This document shows, piece by piece, positions 7,980 through 14,693 of a stretch of 22,337 bases of DNA. Each line of letters starts with the position of its first letter. Within the stretch, counting starts at the first letter, position 1. The notes under the pieces are model-generated. The model ran no database searches. It was not told where the DNA came from and saw only the letters and a list, made by a program, of their open reading frames with translations. The position numbers were made by a program, and so were the translations under genes. The stretch spans positions 1 through 22,337 of the forward strand of contig CAYXBP010000025.1 of NCBI GenBank assembly GCA_964463355.1, read 5' to 3'. Source of the stretch: Firm-04 sp964463355 (GTDB lineage Bacteria; Bacillota; Clostridia; Oscillospirales; Ruminococcaceae).

Positions 7980-7993
7980 AAATTGTACAATTT
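7980..7993. promoter_or_regulatory. 14-bp perfect palindrome, candidate operator
   Basis: AAATTGTACAATTT is a perfect palindrome centred about 53 bp upstream of the P2 -35 and downstream of P1. Its position and symmetry suit a dimeric regulator. The regulator is unknown. Confidence 0.45.
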
Positions 7994-8040
7994 GCCAGTA
8001 GGCTCTTTGCTTTTCAAGCACCGCCCACGGCATCATTATA

Positions 8041-8070
8041 ATTATAGAGGATACCAGCGGGCACTGTCAA
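8041..8070 (-). promoter_or_regulatory. P1: second, upstream sigma-A promoter of the scaffoldin operon
   Basis: On the minus strand, TTGACA (8070-8065), an 18-nt spacer and TATAAT (8046-8041) form a consensus promoter. The -10 hexamer is immediately repeated (8040-8035). P1 would add about 135 nt to the P2 transcript. Confidence 0.7.
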
Positions 8071-8091
8071 GCACTGCGACACGATGCGACA
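8061..8091. promoter_or_regulatory. Direct repeats with 10-bp phasing at P1, candidate activator site
   Basis: GCACTG occurs at 8061-8066 and 8071-8076, and TGCGACA at 8075-8081 and 8085-8091, each pair with a 10-bp period. They straddle or lie directly upstream of the P1 -35 on one face of the helix, as binding sites of response-regulator dimers often do. Confidence 0.4.
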
Positions 8092-8112
8092 ACACCTGAC
8101 AGAAAACCCTTG

Positions 8113-9372
8113 TCAATTTTCGTCCAGACGCAGAAATTCTTCGGGAATATTGGCGGCGATGATTTTGTCAATCACATCCATGCCGAACGTTTTTGCAGTG
8201 CCAAGAGGTGCATATGGCACGCCGTGGCTGTCAGCAAGTGCGGCAGTGTACATATAGTAGGGGTACAGCCGCAGATTCTCGCGCTTTGCATTATCATAAT
8301 GGGTGATGACAGGCAGCACCTCGATGTTCTCAACGATGATCTCGTCTGTATCCAAATCCAAAGTGAGGTCAAACTCTCCCATTTCGCCAACCAAATTGAA
8401 GTTATCGGTTTGTGCAGAAACAAAATTACCCAGCGAATAGAAAACAAAGCCTCTGGTGCCATCCTCGCGAGTGATGTATTCCATAGTCTGTGCGGTGTGC
8501 GAGTGTGTGCCCAGAATCACATCTGCGCCCCACTGTACCATCTGCTCAGCCAATGTGTACACACGATCTGCAACGATATGCGTATCCTCATTGCCCCAGT
8601 GTGCAGCCACAATCACCGCGTCAGCGATTCCCTTTGCCTCGGTGATCTGCCGCTCAATCAGTGCAACATCGTCGGTGAAGCCCACCTTCACGGGAGAATC
8701 CGCAGGAATGGTATAGCCGTTGAGATGCTCTGTATATGCCAGATAGGCGATTTTCATGCCGTTTACCTCCTGCACACGGATGTTATTCTGATCCGCCGCA
8801 TTCCGGTAGGCACCAACCACAAGGATATCGTGCTTGTCCATCATGCCGTCCCAATAATCCAGCGAGGAAAGCAGACCATCCATGCCCTTATCGCGCAGAT
8901 GATTATTGGCAATGGTAAACACATCAAAGCCAATTTCTACCAGTTCATCACCAAGCTCCGTAGGTGAATTGAAATTGAAGTTCGAGCCGCTGATTTCATA
9001 ATTACCGCCACAAATCAGTGTTTCCTGATTGATAATCGCCACATCGGCAGCAGCAACAATGGGCGCGATGTTTTCATAAGTTTTGGTAAAATCATAAGTG
9101 CCATCGGTTGACCATTTCTGCGCCGAACGGTAAACATGCGTCTGTACCAGATTATCACCCACAGCGAGAAAATGCACGGTAGGATCTTCTGGAATCGGTG
9201 CAGTCGTGGTTGTACTTGTGGTGGTAGTTGCTTCTGTAATGGCGGGCAGTGATGTAGTGCTGGAGGATACCTGAGAAGAAACTTCGATGTTCTCCACAGG
9301 CATACAGGCAGTATTGCAAATTGCGGCAGCCAGTGTCAGGCTGAGCAACGCAATGAAAGAGCGTTGTTTCAT
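8113..9372 (-). CDS. CapA/PgsA-family metallophosphatase-like surface protein
   Basis: A protein of 419 residues starting at ATG 9372, after AAAGGAG with a short spacer. The N-terminus is a signal peptide with Cys at 19 and 23, so it may be a lipoprotein, although the lipobox is imperfect. Residues about 36-62 are a Thr/Ser linker (ATTTTSTTTTAPIPEDP) much like the scaffoldin linkers. The rest is a PGA_cap/calcineurin-like fold with the expected metal-ligand motifs: GDN (72-74), NQE (115-117), NNH (156-158), HWG (258-260), GTHSH (288-292) and YSLGNF (312-317). In Bacillus, CapA/PgsA acts in poly-gamma-glutamate export, but no capB/capC partners are seen here. The substrate is therefore unknown, and a role in surface glycan or polymer turnover is only a guess. 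It has its own promoter and diverges from the ger operon. Confidence 0.85.
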   Translation of the reverse strand: MKQRSFIALLSLTLAAAICNTACMPVENIEVSSQVSSSTTSLPAITEATTTTSTTTTAPIPEDPTVHFLAVGDNLVQTHVYRSAQKWSTDGTYDFTKTYENIAPIVAAADVAIINQETLICGGNYEISGSNFNFNSPTELGDELVEIGFDVFTIANNHLRDKGMDGLLSSLDYWDGMMDKHDILVVGAYRNAADQNNIRVQEVNGMKIAYLAYTEHLNGYTIPADSPVKVGFTDDVALIERQITEAKGIADAVIVAAHWGNEDTHIVADRVYTLAEQMVQWGADVILGTHSHTAQTMEYITREDGTRGFVFYSLGNFVSAQTDNFNLVGEMGEFDLTLDLDTDEIIVENIEVLPVITHYDNAKRENLRLYPYYMYTAALADSHGVPYAPLGTAKTFGMDVIDKIIAANIPEEFLRLDEN

Positions 9373-9414
9373 AATTCTCCTTTCTATTCTAAGCGGATAG
9401 GGTGATACCGTTTT

Positions 9415-9443
9415 AGTATACCATATTTCGATGAAAAACGCAA
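9415..9443 (-). promoter_or_regulatory. Promoter of the CapA-like gene
   Basis: On the minus strand, TTGCGT (9443-9438), a 17-nt spacer and TATACT (9420-9415) lie about 45 bp upstream of the ATG. Confidence 0.65.
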
Positions 9444-9461
9444 TGTTTTTTTTGCTGCTGC

Positions 9462-9490
9462 GGTATGTTTTTTTCGGTTTGAGTTATACT
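9462..9490 (+). promoter_or_regulatory. Candidate promoter of the ger operon
   Basis: TATACT (9485-9490) could be a -10 for the plus-strand ger genes, with GGTATG (9462-9467) 17 nt upstream. The -35 is poor for sigma-A. Germinant-receptor operons in Bacillus are read by the forespore factor sigma-G, and a loose fit to that (x-TATACT-x) is possible but unproven. Confidence 0.3.
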
Positions 9491-9534
9491 GTTTGCAACC
9501 ATTACACACAAAGCAACCAGAAAGGAAGCAGATT

Positions 9535-11019
9535 ATGGATTCATCCGCACATCTTACCGCGCTGGAAAACGACGCACTACGAAGTAATCTACAGGAAAAC
9601 CTCAAACATATGCGCATTCTCGAACAAGACTCCTCCGATTTGATGGTCAATCCAGTAACGGTAGGAGGCATCTCCTGCGCATTGATCTGCTGCGAAGGTA
9701 TGCTTTCCACAAGCATTATCACCGAACTGATCCTTCGCCCTCTCACTACGTTCTCTGCACGATTTACAGACGGTGCCACGCTGCTAGATTATTTACAGAC
9801 TTACCGTCTGCTCTCCACTGACCGTATTCGCGTCACAGATTTTGCCACACTGTTCCGCACAATCAACTCAGGCTTTGCTGTGCTGCTTGCCGAAGGGGCT
9901 GATTTCGCCTATGCCTTTGGGGTACAGGGCTACGACCGCCGCAGCGTTTCAGAGCCAAGCAGTGAAATCAATCTGTATGGTGCCAAAGACGCTTTTACCG
10001 AAACCGTTCGTTCCAATATGTCCCTGATTCGCAGGCGCATGAAATCACCGCTATTGACACAAAAGCTCATCGTCTGCGGTACAATTTCGCGAACTGATCT
10101 CTGCATTTGCTATCTGCGCGACCGTGTTCCCAAAGAACTGGTCAATGAAATTCAAACACGACTAGAACAAATTCCTGTTGAAACAGTACTGACCGCAGGG
10201 TATCTGCGCCCTTATCTGGAGCCAAAACGCGCATTGCTTTTTCACAGCACGGGCATCTCTGAACGTCCGGATGTCGTCTGCGCCAAGCTGCTGGAAGGCA
10301 GGGTAGCGGTACTCATGGATGGTGTACCCTATGCCATAGTGATCCCACAGCTTTTTTGGGAAGTCTTTCAGACCGTGGATGACTATAACTGCAAACCGAT
10401 TTATGCAACGCTCATCCGTTGGCTGAAATATCTTGCTTTTACACTGGCAGTACTGCTGCCTGGGATATATCTTGCCATCGTCACATGGCATCCCTATCTG
10501 TTGCATTCCACGCTATTGCAGCTATTGGCACGCTCTGAACAAAACGCACCTTTTTCACTGGCAGCCGAACTGGTTGGTGTGCTGTTGGTGTATGAAATCA
10601 TCCGTGAAGCAGGTCTGCGCTTGCCAAAAGCCGTTAGCGGAGCAGTCAGCATTGTTGGTGGACTGATCATCGGTGATGCAGCAGTCAGTTCAGGGCTGAT
10701 CAGCACACCGCTGCTCACCATTGCTGCCATCTCAATCACAGCAGGATTCGTCACCCCCGAACTGCATCAGCAAATCACCGTATTACGCCTGTTATTCGTC
10801 ACCATGGGGGGCCTGCTTGGATTAAACGGCATCGGCATCTTACTTACCACGATGCTGTATCAGCTTTGCGCCACGCAAACCTTCGGGTTTCCCATCACAG
10901 CACCCATTGTGCCTTTTTCAAAACATTGGCTGCGCGATGTGCTGTACCGTCAATCCTTTCGTCGCATGGCAAACGGTAATTTTACCGTAGAGGAGGTGCG
11001 AGAACATCCTCATGAATGA
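9535..11019 (+). CDS. gerAA: Spore germination protein, GerA family (receptor subunit A)
   Basis: A protein of 494 residues. I place the start at ATG 9535 because AAAGGA lies 8 nt upstream; a longer in-frame extension lacks a site. GerA-family A subunits have a soluble N-terminal half and a C-terminal membrane half. Here residues about 1-295 are hydrophilic, beginning LENDALRSNLQENLKHM and including SSDLMV. About five hydrophobic segments follow between 300 and 465 (LAFTLAVLLPGIYLAIVTWH; AVSGAVSIVGGLIIGDAAVSSGLIS). The tail PFSKHWLRDVLYR resembles the family's P-x-x-x-x-x-x-D end. The protein would sit in the inner spore membrane and sense nutrients together with the B and C subunits encoded directly downstream. 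The next gene overlaps its end by 8 nt. The germinant cannot be read from sequence. Confidence 0.9.
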   Translation: MDSSAHLTALENDALRSNLQENLKHMRILEQDSSDLMVNPVTVGGISCALICCEGMLSTSIITELILRPLTTFSARFTDGATLLDYLQTYRLLSTDRIRVTDFATLFRTINSGFAVLLAEGADFAYAFGVQGYDRRSVSEPSSEINLYGAKDAFTETVRSNMSLIRRRMKSPLLTQKLIVCGTISRTDLCICYLRDRVPKELVNEIQTRLEQIPVETVLTAGYLRPYLEPKRALLFHSTGISERPDVVCAKLLEGRVAVLMDGVPYAIVIPQLFWEVFQTVDDYNCKPIYATLIRWLKYLAFTLAVLLPGIYLAIVTWHPYLLHSTLLQLLARSEQNAPFSLAAELVGVLLVYEIIREAGLRLPKAVSGAVSIVGGLIIGDAAVSSGLISTPLLTIAAISITAGFVTPELHQQITVLRLLFVTMGGLLGLNGIGILLTTMLYQLCATQTFGFPITAPIVPFSKHWLRDVLYRQSFRRMANGNFTVEEVREHPHE

Positions 11020-11983
11020 TACCATTCAAAGCAGCAATGCACTACCTGCCATATTGCTTTGCCGCATTGTGTTATTATGTTGCAGTGAGATGCCATTTAC
11101 CACAGCGTATTGCATTGCCACCATGCTAAGCCTTGCAGTTATTGCTTTACTGGCATTGCCTTTGTGGATCACAGTACCGCATGCGGATGACAAAACACCC
11201 CTGTTGTTCCGTTTAGCAGGCATATACACCGCCGCTCTTCTGCTCTCCAGATCATATGTTCTTCTACAAAAGCTGCAATCCGCATATCCCATACCCACTT
11301 TACTGCTGATGCTGCTTGCTGCCTGCTACTGTTTTACGCTGCCACGGCACAGCACAGACAGAGTTGCTGAAATCCTATTGTTTTTCTTAAGCTTCGGTGG
11401 GATATTCCTTCTGGGACGTGCGTTCTTCACCGGGAAGGCACTATTGCTTTACACGCCAGCTGCCTACAGCCTCACAGAGTGTTTTTGCTCAGCTATGCAT
11501 GATAATTTGCCATTGGTATTTCTGCCGCTGTGTCTGCCTGCCAACAGCAGTGCAGCTGCACGCCGCAAAAGACTATCTGTATGTTTTTGGTCAATGCTTT
11601 CTCTGCCCCTTGTGATACTGGGCGGTGCAGTCCAAAACGGGAGATTGTCCCACTGGAAGGGCAATCCGTTCTTTCTGCTCGTATCGCAATCACAGGCCCT
11701 TGCTGCCATACGCATCGATGGTTTCTGGAGCATTATGATCATTGCAGCAGGGATTACTGTATTGACATTTTGTATGCAGCTATGTATTCTACCAAAAACC
11801 GCGAATAAAATTTGTCTTGTAGATGCCCTCATTCTAGGTACGCTCATCATCATGGCAAGTATTCTGCTTTTCATGCGAAAGCAATGGGTATGGCTCAATG
11901 TAATATTTATGATCCTCTGTATTACAATCTATCCACTGTATTGCATCCTGTGTAAGAAGAAAGGAACAGCTCATGAATCATAA
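11012..11983 (+). CDS. gerAB: Spore germination permease, GerAB-like (receptor subunit B)
   Basis: A very hydrophobic protein of 323 residues with about 9-10 membrane segments (for example AYCIATMLSLAVIALLALPLWI, VAEILLFFLSFGGIFLLGRAFF and MIIAAGITVLTFCMQLCIL). This fits the GerAB/APC-type spore permease family, although most members are nearer 360 residues. Similarity is divergent, so the call leans on its position between A and C subunits. The ATG at 11012 overlaps the gerAA stop by 8 nt. The nearest ribosome binding site, GAGGAGG, is about 15 nt away, so translation is probably coupled to gerAA. In the Ger receptor this subunit is thought to bind the germinant. Confidence 0.75.
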   Translation: MNDTIQSSNALPAILLCRIVLLCCSEMPFTTAYCIATMLSLAVIALLALPLWITVPHADDKTPLLFRLAGIYTAALLLSRSYVLLQKLQSAYPIPTLLLMLLAACYCFTLPRHSTDRVAEILLFFLSFGGIFLLGRAFFTGKALLLYTPAAYSLTECFCSAMHDNLPLVFLPLCLPANSSAAARRKRLSVCFWSMLSLPLVILGGAVQNGRLSHWKGNPFFLLVSQSQALAAIRIDGFWSIMIIAAGITVLTFCMQLCILPKTANKICLVDALILGTLIIMASILLFMRKQWVWLNVIFMILCITIYPLYCILCKKKGTAHES

Positions 11984-12893
11984 ACGCGTTCTCATTTCAG
12001 CAGTTTTTGCCCCCATGCTGCTATGCTGTAGCTGCAAGACAACCATCAAAGACCGCATCTACGCCGAAACCTTAGCGTTGCATCTTGACAATACAGTGCA
12101 GGGAACGATCTATTACGATGAAAAAACCGCCAAAGCCACCGCGAAAACGGCTGCACTGCTCCCCGATGCACTGCGACAGGCGAGCGGCATGGCGATTTAC
12201 ACCGGGCATCTCACCACATTATTGATGAGCGGCAAACCCTTTGCTGCGCTGCTGCCTCTCACCGAGGCACAATGGATTGCCCCAGATTGTACAGTGATTT
12301 GCACACAAAAGAATGCCGCCAATCTCCTGGCAGCAAACGAAAAGAATATCCAACTGCTGTATACGCAAGCAGTCAAAAGTGGCAGCATCCCACTGTATCG
12401 CGCTGGAGAAATCCTCGGGATGCTGCAAAATGGCACACAGCTTGCGGCTGTGCCATATTATCATGAAGACAAGTTTACGCTTGCCCTATACGATGCTTCA
12501 GACCAACAGTACGCGGTTCTCTCCGACACTGCCTGCCGCGGTGTGGCACTATCTGCCAACACATGGGAAAATTTCCAATTTGTCGCGGGCGATGCAACCT
12601 GCACCCTCACCCGAAGCAGCCTCTCCTGTGTTGTATCGGAAACTGAAACCGCTCTTTCCCTGACAGTAGAGTGTCACGCCCATTGCGATATGCCTTCTCA
12701 AGCGGCGAAGTCCGTCCTTGAAGCATATCTCACCGCCGCCCTGCAAGAATCACTCAGCCACGGCGCTGACCTATTCTTTCTGCAAGAGCGTGCCCTCCGC
12801 GATGGTATCACCTGGGTTGCCGATGTATCTCCTGCCGCATGGCGAGATGCACTCTCACAAGCAAGCTTTACGGTTACCGTTTCGCTCACATAG
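11973..12893 (+). CDS. gerAC: Germinant receptor lipoprotein, Ger(x)C-like (subunit C)
   Basis: A protein of 306 residues starting at ATG 11973 after AAAGGA (7 nt spacing), overlapping the previous gene by 11 nt. The N-terminus MNHKRVLISAVFAPMLLCCSC is a lipoprotein signal with several Cys residues at the lipobox. The remainder is a soluble domain with little recognisable motif content. It is shorter than the roughly 370-400 residues usual for GerAC, and the assignment rests on the A-B-C operon order and the lipoprotein signal. C subunits anchor outside the inner spore membrane and are needed for receptor assembly. The late segment DMPSQAAKSVLEAYLTAALQ, followed by SHGADLFFL, resembles the amphipathic helix and 'D-x-x-x-F' region near the C-terminus of Ger(x)C proteins. 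Confidence 0.7.
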   Translation: MNHKRVLISAVFAPMLLCCSCKTTIKDRIYAETLALHLDNTVQGTIYYDEKTAKATAKTAALLPDALRQASGMAIYTGHLTTLLMSGKPFAALLPLTEAQWIAPDCTVICTQKNAANLLAANEKNIQLLYTQAVKSGSIPLYRAGEILGMLQNGTQLAAVPYYHEDKFTLALYDASDQQYAVLSDTACRGVALSANTWENFQFVAGDATCTLTRSSLSCVVSETETALSLTVECHAHCDMPSQAAKSVLEAYLTAALQESLSHGADLFFLQERALRDGITWVADVSPAAWRDALSQASFTVTVSLT

Positions 12894-12943
12894 CTCCGCC
12901 AGAAAGGCTTTTTATGAAAAACACCGCGTATCCACAAATCTAT

Positions 12944-13858
12944 TTATGCATGAAAGTTGTGTGCGCAGCCGATACGCTCGCCCATACAGATACGGGTTTC
13001 CGCGCCTTCTCGGCTGTTGCGCATCAAATCGGCATCAATACTGACAGTATCTGGCGGCGTAATCACAACAATTGTAGAGCCGCCAAAAGCAAAGTAGCCT
13101 TTTTCTTCGCCTCGTTTCACCTGTGCCTGCGGACAATGGGCATGATTGACAATCTTGCCCACCAACATAGCACCCACCTCGATTTGCAGCAAATCGCCAA
13201 AATGCTCAGTGCGCAGCATGGTTACAGCGCGGCTGTTTTGGTGATATACCTTGACATAATCAGCCGAAACTGGATTGACCGTATGCAAAACGCCATCAAT
13301 ATTGCGCGTTTTGCCCACTTTACAGTCATCTGGGAAACAATAGCGGTGGTAATCATCGGGCGTTAGCCGAAACACAAGACAATTGCCGCCAATGTACCGC
13401 TGCGCCAGACGCTTACAGCCCACCAACGCCGAAAGGCGATATTCTGCCCCCTTGATCGTAAACCGTGTCTGTTCTTCAATGGGAATCACAGTCAGCTTTG
13501 CATCACAGGGGCTGATGAGGACGCTGTCGTGAGTGTCGATGGGGCGGTACTGCGGCAAAATCGCACGCGTAAAAAACGCATTGTAACTGCGGTACACCTC
13601 TTTTTGGTACTGCCTCATGGGAATCTGCTTTGTTTTGACCGTATAAGGAATGGCAATGGTAGAAAGCGGATGCTCCATAACATCGCCCACCCACTGGGAT
13701 ACCACAGGACAGGTCAAGCCTTTCAGTACAAATCTGCCCGCAGAGGTGCCGTACAACAGACGCAGAAGTTTCCCCTGCCCTGCATTGGCATCGGTCAAGG
13801 GCCTGCCATCGCGGTCACAAATACGCACGGCAGATTCAGTCTGCTTTTGTTTTTTCAT
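12944..13858 (-). CDS. psd: Phosphatidylserine decarboxylase proenzyme
   Basis: A protein of 304 residues; the ATG at 13858 follows GGGAGG with 8 nt spacing. Psd decarboxylates phosphatidylserine to phosphatidylethanolamine at the membrane. The family self-cleaves to make a pyruvoyl cofactor, and the cleavage motif is visible as FGGST (residues 258-262), so Ser261 would become the pyruvoyl group. The Asp-His-Ser processing triad is completed by SPCDA (Asp119) and DDYHR (His171). The length is typical of the pyruvoyl Psd group with an N-terminal extension. It follows pssA in the same direction with a 101-bp spacer, giving a complete serine to PS to PE pathway. It is convergent with gerAC. Confidence 0.95.
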   Translation of the reverse strand: MKKQKQTESAVRICDRDGRPLTDANAGQGKLLRLLYGTSAGRFVLKGLTCPVVSQWVGDVMEHPLSTIAIPYTVKTKQIPMRQYQKEVYRSYNAFFTRAILPQYRPIDTHDSVLISPCDAKLTVIPIEEQTRFTIKGAEYRLSALVGCKRLAQRYIGGNCLVFRLTPDDYHRYCFPDDCKVGKTRNIDGVLHTVNPVSADYVKVYHQNSRAVTMLRTEHFGDLLQIEVGAMLVGKIVNHAHCPQAQVKRGEEKGYFAFGGSTIVVITPPDTVSIDADLMRNSREGAETRICMGERIGCAHNFHA

Positions 13859-13959
13859 TACGACAACCTCCCTTTCGAAGCTTTCAGGTAACGCCGTGTG
13901 AAACAGGTGCTACAGATGCGTTGGCAAAAGCGCACAGGCAAACCGCACGCGGCGCTGCC

Positions 13960-14595
13960 TCAAGAACGCTTCGCCTGATAGTATTTGAACAGGATCAGTG
14001 CAAGTTCCAAAGCACCCACCAGAATAAACAGCAGCATCTTGCGCATACTGGGCTTTTTCAATGTAAAGCGCGTGATGAACGCCACAGCAACAGCGGCATA
14101 TACAACTGCTGCCACAATGGGAAATGCAGCTGCAAGATCATGCCGAAAGCCAAACAGCAGCGGGATAATCAATGCGGACGAAGTAACGGGAAGCCCTTCG
14201 TACACCTTGCGCCGTTCTGAGGTTTTTTGCTGGCGTTCTTCTTCCGTAACATTAAAGTATGCAAGCCGGATTAGCGCACCCAAACTGTAGCACACATAAA
14301 TGACAATGTGAATGGGCGTTGTCAAACCGCAGCTAAACGCAATAGTTGGCGGCAACAAACCGAAACACACCATATCCGAAAGCGAATCAATCTGAATGCC
14401 GAAGCGTTTTTCGGGATCCGTGCGGTCTTTTTTTGTTTTTGCAACTTTGCCATCAAACATATCGCACAAACCTGCCAGCAGCAGCATCAGCAGTGCCACA
14501 TGGGTTTTCCCGCCCGCCGCACAGTAGATTCCCACTGCACCACAGGCAAATCCAATATAAGTCAGAATGACGGTATAATTATAAAATCCGATCAT
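13960..14595 (-). CDS. pssA: CDP-diacylglycerol-serine O-phosphatidyltransferase
   Basis: An integral membrane enzyme of 211 residues. It transfers phosphatidate from CDP-diacylglycerol to serine to make phosphatidylserine, the substrate of Psd encoded next. The CDP-alcohol phosphatidyltransferase signature is visible: Asp45, Asp48-Gly49, Ala52, then Gly66, Asp70 and Asp74 (DMFDGKVAKTKK ... FGIQIDSLSD). The usual Arg after Ala is Lys53 here. Several hydrophobic segments flank the motif (residues 7-25, 32-45, 77-110, 125-175, 188-205). The ATG at 14595 lies downstream of a good sigma-A promoter embedded in a 34-bp dyad (14626-14659), which suggests repression or activation by a dimeric regulator. 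Confidence 0.95.
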   Translation of the reverse strand: MIGFYNYTVILTYIGFACGAVGIYCAAGGKTHVALLMLLLAGLCDMFDGKVAKTKKDRTDPEKRFGIQIDSLSDMVCFGLLPPTIAFSCGLTTPIHIVIYVCYSLGALIRLAYFNVTEEERQQKTSERRKVYEGLPVTSSALIIPLLFGFRHDLAAAFPIVAAVVYAAVAVAFITRFTLKKPSMRKMLLFILVGALELALILFKYYQAKRS

Positions 14596-14625
14596 CAGCA
14601 GTCCCTCGTTTTATGTTGCCCAAGC

Positions 14626-14659
14626 CATGGATTATCTGCATTATAACAGATGATCCATG
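14626..14659. promoter_or_regulatory. 34-bp dyad enclosing the pssA -10, candidate operator
   Basis: The 13-bp arms CATGGATTATCTG (14626-14638) and CAGATGATCCATG (14647-14659) are complementary at 12 of 13 positions around an 8-bp centre that contains the -10 TATAAT. The predicted transcription start falls inside the left arm, so the full hairpin cannot form in the mRNA. A protein-binding DNA dyad is more likely. Confidence 0.55.
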
Positions 14660-14668
14660 ATCTTGCAA
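14640..14668 (-). promoter_or_regulatory. Promoter of pssA-psd
   Basis: On the minus strand, TTGCAA (14668-14663), a 17-nt spacer and TATAAT (14645-14640) form a strong sigma-A promoter about 45 bp upstream of the pssA ATG. Confidence 0.75.
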
Positions 14669-14693
14669 GGGCTTTCCTTTTTTTTGCAGTATG

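Larger units (their letters stand above)
7935..8112 (-). promoter_or_regulatory. Upstream control DNA of the scaffoldin operon (P1, palindrome, inverted repeat)
   Basis: This gene-free stretch lies between the CapA-like gene and P2. It holds P1 and its phased repeats (listed separately), the 14-bp palindrome at 7980-7993, and the inverted repeat GGTTT-AATA-AAACC at 7957-7970. No obvious terminator for the CapA-like gene was found. TGACA/TGTCA near 8095-8113 can pair, but no U-tract follows. Confidence 0.5.

Noticed and set aside
7819..8001. 60-codon plus-strand frame in the scaC control region
   Set aside because: No ribosome binding site, and it crosses P2 and the leader hairpins. It is not convincing as a gene.
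12898..12913. GCC-AGAAA-GGC-TTTTT after gerAC as a terminator
   Set aside because: The stem is only about 3 bp, too weak to call, although its location between convergent genes is suitable.
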